Assembly (NCBI GenBank): GCA_002787615.1
Contig: PCXJ01000119.1
Span: 3,678-30,098, forward strand
DNA length: 26,421 bases
Source of the DNA: Alphaproteobacteria bacterium CG11_big_fil_rev_8_21_14_0_20_44_7
GTDB taxonomy: Bacteria > Pseudomonadota > Alphaproteobacteria > Rickettsiales > 21-14-0-20-44-7
Reading direction: 5' to 3'
The notes below the pieces were generated by a model that made no database searches, had not been told where the DNA came from, and saw only the letters and a program-made list of their open reading frames with translations. Every line of letters begins with the position of its first letter. Positions within the stretch are counted from its first letter, which is position 1. The position numbers were made by a program, and so were the translations under genes. Shown here piece after piece: positions 14,516 to 22,009 of the stretch.

Positions 14516-16273
14516 CTAAACCGCGTTGCGGGCTTCTTTGCTGCTCACATCCGGTTTTGCATCATCGGGAGAAAGCAAAAGCTCGTGATGTCCTGCACCT
14601 GCCGGAATCATCGGATAAACATTTTCCTTATCATCCACCACGATATCGCAAAAAACCGGGCCGTCATGTTTTATCATTTCGGTTAGCGTATCATCCAGCT
14701 CATCCAGATTATTGGCGCGCAAACCTTTGATGCCAAAGCTTTCTGCCAATGCAACAAAATCGGGCAGCGCATCCATATATGATTCACTATAGCGATTGCC
14801 GTGGAACATTTCCTGCCATTGGCGCACCATTCCCATATAATGATTATTCAGAACCATAACTTTCACCGGAAGGCGATATTGTTTGATGGTGGAAAGCTCC
14901 TGTATGCACATCATAATCGAAGCTTCGCCTGAAACGCAAACTACCAGCGATTTCGGATGCGCAACCTGCACGCCCATCGCAGAAGGCATACCATAGCCCA
15001 TTGTGCCCAAGCCGCCGGAAGTCATCCAGCGATATGGCTTGTTATATTTGATATGCTGTGCCGCCCACATTTGATGCTGACCAACATCGGTGGTGACATA
15101 AAAATCTTTTTTGAGTTTGCTGGCAATTGCATCCAAGCGGCGCAGAGCATGCTGCGGTTTGATAATCTTTGTGCCCTGAGTATAGCGGAATGATTCTTTT
15201 TTGCGCCAAGCTGCAATTTTTTTCCACCAGCTTGAAATATCGGGTTTTGTATATTTCTGCTTTTTCCATTCCGCCATGATTTGTTGAATAACTTCATTAG
15301 CATCGCCAACAATCGGGATATCAACTTTGATGCATTTATTGATGCTGGATTTATCAATATCAACATGGATTTTCTTGGATTTAGGCGAAAATTTGCTGAT
15401 ATTTCCGGTAACACGGTCATCAAAACGCGCACCGATATTCAGCATCACATCGCAATCATGCATACACATATTTGCTTCTAGCGAGCCATGCATTCCAAGC
15501 ATTCCGAGGAATTCAGGTTCATTAGCAGGATAAGCGCCTAAGCCCATCAAAGTCTCGGTAATCGGGAATCCGGTCAGCTTCACCAGCTTATGCAGGTTTT
15601 TGCAGGCTTTTTCACCCGAATTTATGATTCCGCCGCCGGCATAAATCACCGGACGTTTCGCATTTGCCAGCAATTTCACAGCTTTTGCAATTGCTTTTTC
15701 ATCGCCTTTTTTCGCCACTTTATATGATTTGCGCGGGATATATTTCTCTTCATATTTTGTGGTTTCAGCATTCAAAACATTTTTCGGTACATCAACCACC
15801 ACCGGACCGGGGCGACCTGTTTTTGCAATATAAATAGCTTCCTGCATGGTTTTTGCCACGGCATCTGCATCTTTGATAAGATAATTATATTTCGTGCAGG
15901 CGCGGGTGATGCCTACCGTATCCGCCTCCTGAAAAGCATCATAGCCGATTAAATGGGTAGCAACCTGTCCGGTGATGCAAATTATCGGAATAGAATCCAT
16001 CATCGCATCGGTCAATCCGGTTACAACATTGGTAGCGCCGGGGCCGGATGTTACCAAAACCGCGCCGACTTTTCCGGTGGAGCGCGCATAGCCTTCCGCT
16101 GCGTGAATTGCCCCTTGCTCGTGGCGAACAAGAATGTGGCGCAGACGATTTTGTTTGAAAATTGCGTCATAAAGCGGCAAAACTGCGCCGCCCGGATAGC
16201 CGAAAATAGTATCAATCCCCGCATCAAGCAGCGATTTTATGATGATTTCCGAGCCTGTTAGTTTTTTAGCCAT
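14516..16273 (-). CDS. ilvB: Acetolactate synthase large (catalytic) subunit, biosynthetic
   Basis: This 585-residue thiamine-diphosphate enzyme condenses pyruvate with pyruvate or 2-oxobutyrate in valine, leucine and isoleucine synthesis. The N-terminal domain carries RHEQGAIHAAEGYARS with the catalytic Glu52. The FAD-binding middle domain follows (about 190-350), then the C-terminal ThDP domain with GEAS (449-452) and NN (476-477). The family motif is usually GDG or GDA; Glu for Asp is a conservative change that I recall from other alphaproteobacterial enzymes. MGMVRQWQEMFHGNRYSESY is the AHAS signature. The regulatory subunit gene ilvN/ilvH and ilvC are not adjacent. Its ribosome binding site (AGGA) lies inside the arm of a 123-bp palindromic element. 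Confidence 0.95.
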   Translation of the reverse strand: MAKKLTGSEIIIKSLLDAGIDTIFGYPGGAVLPLYDAIFKQNRLRHILVRHEQGAIHAAEGYARSTGKVGAVLVTSGPGATNVVTGLTDAMMDSIPIICITGQVATHLIGYDAFQEADTVGITRACTKYNYLIKDADAVAKTMQEAIYIAKTGRPGPVVVDVPKNVLNAETTKYEEKYIPRKSYKVAKKGDEKAIAKAVKLLANAKRPVIYAGGGIINSGEKACKNLHKLVKLTGFPITETLMGLGAYPANEPEFLGMLGMHGSLEANMCMHDCDVMLNIGARFDDRVTGNISKFSPKSKKIHVDIDKSSINKCIKVDIPIVGDANEVIQQIMAEWKKQKYTKPDISSWWKKIAAWRKKESFRYTQGTKIIKPQHALRRLDAIASKLKKDFYVTTDVGQHQMWAAQHIKYNKPYRWMTSGGLGTMGYGMPSAMGVQVAHPKSLVVCVSGEASIMMCIQELSTIKQYRLPVKVMVLNNHYMGMVRQWQEMFHGNRYSESYMDALPDFVALAESFGIKGLRANNLDELDDTLTEMIKHDGPVFCDIVVDDKENVYPMIPAGAGHHELLLSPDDAKPDVSSKEARNAV

Positions 16274-16277
16274 GATT

Positions 16278-16400
16278 TTATGTTTCCTAATTTGGCTTCC
16301 ACGTTGTTATCCTTCGGACTCGCAACTGCTCATATATGTTAAATATACTGCGCTTTGCTTGCCTCGGCTGTCTAGTAGAATTCCAAATTATGAAACATAA
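16278..16400. repeat. 123-bp imperfect palindromic element in the ilvB leader
   Basis: Terminal inverted repeats of 18 bases with one mismatch (TTATGTTTCCTAATTTGG at 16278-16295; CCAAATTATGAAACATAA at 16383-16400) bound a unit that is loosely palindromic throughout. Its centre is AT-rich (TATATTTAACATATAT). It begins five bases upstream of the ilvB ATG. The single arm mismatch falls on the AGGA that serves as the ilvB ribosome binding site. It may be a MITE-like or dispersed palindromic element, an mRNA regulatory hairpin, or both. Confidence 0.65.
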
Positions 16401-16447
16401 TTTAAAAATCCAAGCCTCAACATGTTACCAAGTTTTACGAAAACGAG

Positions 16448-16475
16448 AATATATCAAAAAATGCTGAAATTACAA
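16448..16475 (-). promoter_or_regulatory. Predicted promoter of ilvB
   Basis: The minus strand reads TTGTAA (-35, 16470-16475), 16 bases, then TATATT (-10, 16448-16453). This would give a leader of about 165 bases that includes the entire palindromic element. It lies in the gap after the 139-aa orphan gene. Confidence 0.5.
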
Positions 16476-16514
16476 GTATTATGAGTCGCTGTTAATGGCG
16501 GGATAGCGCGAATT

Positions 16515-16934
16515 TTATCTTAAGTGAGTAGGAGTTTGTGTTTGCTGTTGCTCCATGCCGTTATTGCCGGTGATGCTTGGTGCGTTGAAAAACCCAGTAT
16601 CAACCTCATCAACTTCCATGCCGTTTAGCAAGCCTTTTTCCACCTCAAACCCCAGTTTTTGCTCAGTTTTCCAGTGCATTGGCGCGCGCATTTCTTCAAG
16701 CTCTTCTTCAAATTGCTTTTGGGTTGCTTCCTGTTCAGTGAGGTTATCTTTTGCCCGCAATGTCATAGACGCAGTCTGCTCAACACCTGCATCAGCGCGG
16801 AAGCCTTTTTCTGCCACAAAATTTGCAGAAACCTGTGCGCTTGCATTTCCGCCATTTATACGGCTGCCAAGTGCTTGCGCTTGCTGAAGGATTTCAGGGT
16901 CAAGCATCGCAGAAATATCCTGTGTCTGTGTCAT
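16515..16934 (-). CDS. Hypothetical protein (139 aa)
   Basis: I do not recognise this 139-residue acidic protein. It begins MTQTQDISAMLDPEILQQAQ. There is no signal peptide or membrane helix. A Glu/Gln-rich helical segment (about 66-84, LTEQEATQKQFEEELEEMR) has coiled-coil character. The C-terminus is Gln/Thr-rich and probably disordered (MEQQQTQTPTHLR). TAGGA five bases before the ATG supports the start. It lies 40 bases downstream of the 229-aa gene in the same direction and probably shares its promoter. Confidence 0.68.
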   Translation of the reverse strand: MTQTQDISAMLDPEILQQAQALGSRINGGNASAQVSANFVAEKGFRADAGVEQTASMTLRAKDNLTEQEATQKQFEEELEEMRAPMHWKTEQKLGFEVEKGLLNGMEVDEVDTGFFNAPSITGNNGMEQQQTQTPTHLR

Positions 16935-16974
16935 GTCCTATTATTATACCATATTTGATTAAAAATTGGTAGCT

Positions 16975-17664
16975 TTATTCTCTTGTTTTAGATTCGGCTT
17001 TTTGTGCGACTAACTGCGCTAAGTCTCTGATAGAAAGCCCTTTCATATCATTTTGTTGCTTTGCCAAATCTACCATAATATCAGTATTTGCGGTTAATTC
17101 ATCACGCATCTCATTGACTCTTGCTGCAAATTCTTTTGGCTTCTCACCATCTTTATTATCAAGGCGGCGCGCGATTTCAGCATCATATAGCGCCTTATTT
17201 CTTGGGGGTAGGTCAGCATAATTCACGCCTTCGTCACCTTTTGGTTTTTTATCATAATGCACAGAATAAACTGCCTGTAATTTCGGCTTCAAGCTTTCTT
17301 CGATTAATAAAGTATCATCGCCATGTTCAATATGCCCTGTAAGGGTTTTTGCCGCAGCAATAAGCTCTTTCTTTGATGGCGCATAATCCAGATTCAGCAA
17401 TTTCTCGCGGATATCCACTGCTGCTTTTTTCAGGTTCAATCCTGTAATGCTCACTGCAACAATATTTTCTTCAAGCGCATAATCAAGCGGCTCTTGGTGC
17501 GCGTGTGTGCTTGGCTCTGAGCGGGGCAATCTTGCCTTGTCAGGATGTGTAAGAACTTCTCCTGTATAATTTAGCAGTTCCGGTAAATTGCCGAAATTTT
17601 CGCGTAATATAACTTGCGCTTCCGGCGGAAAATCTTTTAGCGCTTCATAAATATCATTTCCCAT
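16975..17664 (-). CDS. Hypothetical protein (229 aa)
   Basis: I do not recognise this 229-residue protein. It begins MGNDIYEALKDFPPEAQVIL and is soluble, charged and mostly helical. It has a His/Pro-rich stretch near 48-58, a possible globular middle (about 60-150), and an alpha-helical C-terminal third rich in Lys, Asp and Glu (ARRLDNKDGEKPKEFAARVN). A GGAGA ribosome binding site with 6-base spacing fixes the start. It has its own promoter just after murB and is followed by the 139-aa gene; together they look like a two-gene unit unrelated to cell-wall synthesis. Confidence 0.7.
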   Translation of the reverse strand: MGNDIYEALKDFPPEAQVILRENFGNLPELLNYTGEVLTHPDKARLPRSEPSTHAHQEPLDYALEENIVAVSITGLNLKKAAVDIREKLLNLDYAPSKKELIAAAKTLTGHIEHGDDTLLIEESLKPKLQAVYSVHYDKKPKGDEGVNYADLPPRNKALYDAEIARRLDNKDGEKPKEFAARVNEMRDELTANTDIMVDLAKQQNDMKGLSIRDLAQLVAQKAESKTRE

Positions 17665-17689
17665 GTCTTTCTCCCCATAATTTTGACGA

Positions 17690-17718
17690 ATATTAATATA
17701 TATTAACTATATATGCAA
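17690..17718 (-). promoter_or_regulatory. Promoter of the 229-aa/139-aa orphan pair with palindromic spacer
   Basis: The minus strand reads TTGCAT (-35, 17713-17718), 17 bases, then TAATAT (-10, 17690-17695). The spacer and part of the -10 contain a 14-bp perfect palindrome, TTAATATATATTAA (17693-17706), which could be an operator. It may equally be a by-product of AT richness. Confidence 0.6.
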
Positions 17719-17721
17719 GTT

Positions 17722-18618
17722 TTATCTTCGTCCAATGATTTTTATCTCAGTTTCCAGCCTGATTCCTGAATCTTCCAGCACTTTTTCCTGAATATGATGG
17801 ATTAAATCTTCAATATTCTGCGCGGTTGCATTTCCGGTATTTATCAAAAAGTTGCAATGCTTTTCCGAAACTTGCGCGCCACCGATGGAAAATCCGCGCA
17901 AGCCCGCCTTGTCGATTAGCTCCCACGCTTTTGCAGTGGGCGGGTTTTTGAAAGTTGAGCCTCCGGTACGGCTGCGCACAGGTTGCGTGCCTTCTCTTTC
18001 GGATTTTATCTGCACAATTCTTGCGGAAATTTCTTCGCTATTGCCATGCTTGCCGTTTAACCAGACTTTGCTAACAATAAATTGCTTTTCCTGCATTTTT
18101 CCGCATTTGCGATATTCAAATTCCAGCTCTTTATTCGAGAAAATATGCGCCTTGCCATCCATAGAAATTAATTCTGCCTTAACCAGCACATCTTTGATTT
18201 CGCTGCCATATGCTCCGGCATTCATTGCAACTGCACCGCCCATAGTGCCGGGGATTCCGCTTAAAAATTCCAGCCCGCCAATGGCGCTTTCGGCAGAATA
18301 GGTGGCGATATGCACATCCAAAGCCGCGCCGCCGCAAATAATTTCCGCCCCCTCATGCGAGATTTCGGCAAATCCGCGCCCTAATTTGATGACCACGCCC
18401 TCAATCCCGCCATCGCGGATGATGATATTAGAGCCAACGCCGAGGATTGTTATCGGGCATTCGGGCTTATTTTGCAGGAAATGCTGCAAATCCTCCAAGT
18501 CGGCAGGTTTGAAGAGAATATCCGCCGTGCCACCAACCTGAAACCAGTTGGTTTTGGATAAATCGGCATTCTCGCTAATACGGCCTCTGACTGATGGTAA
18601 TTTTTGCGCTAAATTCAT
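17722..18618 (-). CDS. murB: UDP-N-acetylmuramate dehydrogenase (UDP-N-acetylenolpyruvoylglucosamine reductase)
   Basis: This 298-residue flavoenzyme reduces the enolpyruvyl group of UDP-GlcNAc-enolpyruvate with NADPH to give UDP-MurNAc, an early cytoplasmic step of peptidoglycan synthesis. The FAD-binding motifs TILGVGSNIIIRDGG (57-71) and SGIPGTMGGAVAMNAGAYGSEI (120-141) are clear. Catalytic candidates are Arg170 (EYRKCG), Ser221 (GGSTFKNP) and Glu289 (RLETEIKIIG). The length fits the shorter type II enzyme. There is no clear Shine-Dalgarno. It is on the same strand as murC but is separated from it by a gene in the opposite direction. The usual next genes (ddl, ftsQ) do not follow. Confidence 0.95.
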   Translation of the reverse strand: MNLAQKLPSVRGRISENADLSKTNWFQVGGTADILFKPADLEDLQHFLQNKPECPITILGVGSNIIIRDGGIEGVVIKLGRGFAEISHEGAEIICGGAALDVHIATYSAESAIGGLEFLSGIPGTMGGAVAMNAGAYGSEIKDVLVKAELISMDGKAHIFSNKELEFEYRKCGKMQEKQFIVSKVWLNGKHGNSEEISARIVQIKSEREGTQPVRSRTGGSTFKNPPTAKAWELIDKAGLRGFSIGGAQVSEKHCNFLINTGNATAQNIEDLIHHIQEKVLEDSGIRLETEIKIIGRR

Positions 18619-18719
18619 GGAATATCAATAGCAATTTTTGGATTTAAGGAAACATAAAACTTGACCAAATTAAGGTTTCTTAGTAATTAAGCCAAGAAAA
18701 TTCAAATCAGGTAATAAAA

Positions 18720-19265
18720 ATGACAATATATTATGTGAATGCATATGAGGGCGGGGCAAATACTTTCAGAGTAAAAAGCTTTGCTCCAAATTACGGAAGA
18801 GAGGGAATTAGCCTAACAAAAGTTGCGGGCACAGATGACTTACAATTGCTGTTACCGGAAATGAGCAGAGATGATGTCGTGCTGATTGATAGATCAAGTG
18901 ATGAGTCGGGCGGTGGGTGGTATCTCATACCATTTGCGCAAATGTGCACGGTTTTGACCGCAGGAGTAAATCCTGAGAATATATTTATGATAATGAGCGG
19001 TGATGATGTTGAGAAATTTGAAGATTTAAAAGCAAGCCCTGAGCTGACAGATACTATGAAGTCTTTAATTGAAAAGGTGCAGGTGATAAACACTTCAAAG
19101 GCAGAATATGCTGCTTTGCCAAGCTTTGCTGAGGACATTGCGCGTAATTTCCCCGACCAATTTCCCAAAGATTTGCCGAAGCTAACTCCTAAAAAAGGCG
19201 CGCGGGGGATTCTGGCAGCAGGACACGGGCAGGCGCAAATTGGGCCAGATATGGCTGGCAACTAA
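18720..19265 (+). CDS. Hypothetical protein (181 aa) between murB and murC
   Basis: I do not recognise this 181-residue protein. It begins MTIYYVNAYEGGANTFRVKS. It looks soluble, with alternating beta and helix elements. It has a hydrophobic strand followed by an acidic turn (DDVVLIDRSSDESGGG, about 55-70), a second strand-turn (NIFMIMSGDDVEKFEDL) and a Gly/Ala-rich, probably flexible tail (GILAAGHGQAQIGPDMAGN). A remote Rossmann-like or receiver-like fold is conceivable but unproven. It is divergent from murB. Its TAA interlocks with the murC TAG in CTAA, so the two genes overlap by four bases tail to tail. AGG lies about a dozen bases before the ATG. Confidence 0.68.
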   Translation: MTIYYVNAYEGGANTFRVKSFAPNYGREGISLTKVAGTDDLQLLLPEMSRDDVVLIDRSSDESGGGWYLIPFAQMCTVLTAGVNPENIFMIMSGDDVEKFEDLKASPELTDTMKSLIEKVQVINTSKAEYAALPSFAEDIARNFPDQFPKDLPKLTPKKGARGILAAGHGQAQIGPDMAGN

Positions 19266-20674
19266 GCCGCTTTGCGCAATTCCTTCAACTGCTCCGGCAA
19301 TTCAGCCGCGATATTGGTAATCGAACCGGCGCCGAGGCAGATTATATAATCATCTTTTTGCGCATATTCATTGATGCTCGCCGGCAAATTCGCCAATTCC
19401 ACCGCTTCGACATCTTTATGGTTGAATGAGCGTATGCCATCAGCGAGATGGTCTTTATCCACGCCCTCAATCGGTTCTTCCCCTGCCGGATAAATATCGA
19501 GAATCATCACCTTATCGGCATTATTGAAACATTTGCAGAAATCCTCAAACAAATCACGCACGCGGGTGAATCTGTGTGGTTGTACCACTGCAATCACGCG
19601 GCCTTTGCACACTTGGCGGGCAGCTTGCAGGGTTGCAGCAATTTCTGTTGGGTGATGGCCATAATCATCAATCACGCTAATTCCGCCAACTTCGCCGACT
19701 TTGGTGAAACGGCGCTTTACCCCGCTAAAATTCTCAAATGCGCGCTTGATAGTATTATCGCTTATTTTCAACTCATTCGCGGTAGCAATCGCCGCCAAGC
19801 AATTCAGTAAATTATGATGGCCGGGCATCGGCAGATAAACCTGCTTGATAGTACGATCCTGAAGCTTCACATCAAATGTTGAGCCTTTATCATTTGTGGT
19901 AATATTCATCGCTTTCACATCAGCTTGCGGGTTTGTACCATAGGTGATGATGCGGCGGTCTGTGATTTGTCCGATGAGCTTTTGCACTTCTTCATGGTCA
20001 AGGCACATAACGGCAAAACCATAAAACGGGATATTACTGACAAAATCTTTGAAGGCTTGCTTCAGCTTGTCAAAACTTCCGTGATAATCCAGATGTTCCG
20101 GCTCAATATTGGTCACAATTGCAGCAATTGCGGGAATATGATTAAAAGTTCCGTCCGATTCATCGGCTTCAACAACCATCCATTCACTTTTGCCGAGATA
20201 GGCATTTGTGCCATATGCGTTGATAATCCCGCCATTTATAACGGTTGGGTCAAATTTCGCGGCATCCAGCAAAGTCGCAACCATTGAGGTTGTTGTTGTT
20301 TTTCCATGTGTTCCGGCAATGGCGATGGAAAGCTTAAGGCGCATCAATTCCGCCAGCATTTCCGAACGGCGTACCACGGGAATATGCGCTTCCCTTGCAG
20401 CGAGAATCTCAGGATTATTCATTTTAACGGCTGTGGATTTGACTAAAACACTAGCCTCAGCAACATTTTCCGGTTTTTGCCCAATCATGATTTTGATGCC
20501 CATATCGGCAAGGCGTTTGGTGTTGCCGTTATTATTCTGGTCAGAGCCCTGCACCTTGAAACCGAGATTATGCAGCACTTCGGCAATACCGCTCATACCG
20601 ATGCCACCAATTCCGACAAAATGGATAATGCCGACTTCGAGCGAGAGCTTATTTGCAAGTGGGAGTATTTTCAT
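19262..20674 (-). CDS. murC: UDP-N-acetylmuramate--L-alanine ligase
   Basis: This 470-residue Mur ligase adds L-alanine to UDP-MurNAc using ATP. The N-terminal UDP-binding domain has HFVGIGGIGMSGIAEVL (18-34). The P-loop is GTHGKTTT (121-128), followed by VEADESDGTFNHIPAIAAIVTNIEPEHLDYHG in several overlapping motifs. The C-terminal domain has DDYGHHPTEIAATL and VQPHRFTRV, both typical of MurC. The start overlaps the preceding CBU_0592-type gene by ATGA, and AAGGA lies just upstream, so translation is coupled. It is the last gene of the methyltransferase - CBU_0592 - murC operon. Downstream its stop interlocks with the convergent orphan. Confidence 0.96.
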   Translation of the reverse strand: MKILPLANKLSLEVGIIHFVGIGGIGMSGIAEVLHNLGFKVQGSDQNNNGNTKRLADMGIKIMIGQKPENVAEASVLVKSTAVKMNNPEILAAREAHIPVVRRSEMLAELMRLKLSIAIAGTHGKTTTTSMVATLLDAAKFDPTVINGGIINAYGTNAYLGKSEWMVVEADESDGTFNHIPAIAAIVTNIEPEHLDYHGSFDKLKQAFKDFVSNIPFYGFAVMCLDHEEVQKLIGQITDRRIITYGTNPQADVKAMNITTNDKGSTFDVKLQDRTIKQVYLPMPGHHNLLNCLAAIATANELKISDNTIKRAFENFSGVKRRFTKVGEVGGISVIDDYGHHPTEIAATLQAARQVCKGRVIAVVQPHRFTRVRDLFEDFCKCFNNADKVMILDIYPAGEEPIEGVDKDHLADGIRSFNHKDVEAVELANLPASINEYAQKDDYIICLGAGSITNIAAELPEQLKELRKAA

Positions 20675-20961
20675 ATTTCTTCCTTATAAACTATATCATC
20701 TTTCTTTTTCAACCTTCTCCACATGCCATAAATGGAAATGCCAATCCAGAAGATTTCGATGATGAAGGAGGCGGTGTTCCAATGGAAAAGCAGCGAATAT
20801 AATATCATCGAGGCGGCAATCAGATTCATCCATAAATAGCCCCAGCCATCGCCTTTGAGCGAGCCTTTTTGCAGGAGAAAATAGGCGAAAATCAGCAATG
20901 CCGAGCCGATAATCCCGATAACATCCGGCATGAAACTTTCTGAAACTACTTCTGCACCCAT
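20671..20961 (-). CDS. CBU_0592-family small membrane protein
   Basis: This 96-residue protein has three predicted transmembrane helices (about 11-30, 41-60, 64-81) and a basic cytosolic tail (WRRLKKKDD). The pattern IIGSALLIFAYFLLQKG, then NLIAASMILYSLLFHWNTASFIIEIFW in two linked pieces, matches the CBU_0592-like family as I know it. No function is established for that family. It overlaps the methyltransferase gene upstream (TAATG) and murC downstream (ATGA), so all three are translationally coupled. This suggests a link with the cell envelope, but it is only contextual. Confidence 0.8.
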   Translation of the reverse strand: MGAEVVSESFMPDVIGIIGSALLIFAYFLLQKGSLKGDGWGYLWMNLIAASMILYSLLFHWNTASFIIEIFWIGISIYGMWRRLKKKDDIVYKEEI

Positions 20962-21980
20962 TATTTTTTCTCCATCAGATAAAATACATCCTGCTTGCCG
21001 CTTTGATAGGTGATATCCCTTTCAACAATAGCTTTGAATCCATATTCATCGGCAAGTTCGGCTATATATTCGTTGGAGTGGGCAAAATCCATTACATCCA
21101 TTTCAAACTCATAGCCTTTTGTAACCGAGGCTTTGGAGATGTTGAACGCCAGCAAACCTTTGGGTTTTAGCGTCCTTGCAATTAGCGCAAAATACTCATC
21201 CAAGCTGCCATAATTAAGGAATGAATAGGTGATGGTAATGATATCATATTTGATTGGGACTTCGCTATCGACATTTTTGTGCAAGAAATCAATTCCCATC
21301 TTATTTATCAGCTCATTATAAACCAGCTTTTCATCCACGCGTTTTTGGCGGGCGAGGGCAATCAAACCCATAGAAGGCTCAATTCCGGTGATTTTATCGG
21401 CTTTTTCAAGCACAACTTCGCCAACATCGCCACTGCGGCAATCTAAATCGAGGAATGTGAAACCCTGCTTTTCACCGAGATATTTGAATAATTCTTCCTG
21501 CAAAATCTCATTCACATGATAATTCGCACCTTTTACAATCTGGCTTTCATATATATCGGTTGTGTTTTCCAATTGCTCAATCAGAATGGAGGGCGGGACG
21601 CGGTCTATCTCAACATCACTGCCACAAACTGCGAGAAAAAAGCGCGCTTCTTCTAGGCTTGGGTCGGCAGCCAGAGCGAATTGCAGGGGTTTTATCGCCT
21701 TATCAAACTTGCCCTGATAAACATATGATTTGCCCTCAAGATATTTGGCAATATGATTGTTCTTATTTAGCCAGCCAACGAATCTGAAACGCAAGGCGGC
21801 ATCAAAAAAATTGCCCTGATTGAGATATCTTAAACCCAATTCCATATTGGTTCTTTCAAGATTTTTGGCTCTTTGGATAACCTCAATGCCGGAGTGACGA
21901 ATAGATTGCAGCCAATCCAGCGCTGAATCCAGAACGCTTTTTGTTGGCTTTTCCGTGGCTTTTTCCTTATCCTTCTTCAT
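20961..21980 (-). CDS. TPR-containing class I SAM-dependent methyltransferase
   Basis: I start this protein at MKKDKEKATEK (339 residues). A longer reading of 19 more codons would run into mnmE and adds a Cys/Leu/Ile-rich segment with no ribosome binding site. Residues about 45-130 hold two to three TPR-like helix pairs (MELGLRYLNQGNFFDAALRF, AKYLEGKSYVYQGKFDKAIK, PLQFALAADPSLEEARFFLA). The C-terminal half has the methyltransferase core: motif I as FLDLDCRSGDVGE, the following acidic strand-turn ITGIEPS, and YDIITITYSFLNYGSLDEYF with LKPKGLLAFNIS. This resembles predicted TPR-methyltransferases (COG4976 type). The substrate is unknown. It is the first gene of the operon ending in murC, and its start is only 29 bases from the divergent mnmE start. 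Confidence 0.8.
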   Translation of the reverse strand: MKKDKEKATEKPTKSVLDSALDWLQSIRHSGIEVIQRAKNLERTNMELGLRYLNQGNFFDAALRFRFVGWLNKNNHIAKYLEGKSYVYQGKFDKAIKPLQFALAADPSLEEARFFLAVCGSDVEIDRVPPSILIEQLENTTDIYESQIVKGANYHVNEILQEELFKYLGEKQGFTFLDLDCRSGDVGEVVLEKADKITGIEPSMGLIALARQKRVDEKLVYNELINKMGIDFLHKNVDSEVPIKYDIITITYSFLNYGSLDEYFALIARTLKPKGLLAFNISKASVTKGYEFEMDVMDFAHSNEYIAELADEYGFKAIVERDITYQSGKQDVFYLMEKK

Positions 21981-22009
21981 TGAATAAATAATAAACAAAA
22001 TTTTGCACA

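Noticed and set aside
16388..16423. Eleven-codon leader peptide (MLRLGFLNYVS) upstream of ilvB as an attenuator
   Set aside because: It has no ribosome binding site and is not rich in isoleucine or valine codons, so classical attenuation is not supported.
16943..16948. TATAAT immediately upstream of the 139-aa gene
   Set aside because: It would place transcription start at or past the ribosome binding site, and there is no -35; co-transcription with the 229-aa gene is more likely.
17693..17706. CtrA-like TTAA-N6-TTAA
   Set aside because: The spacer is six bases instead of seven; treated as a simple AT palindrome in the promoter.
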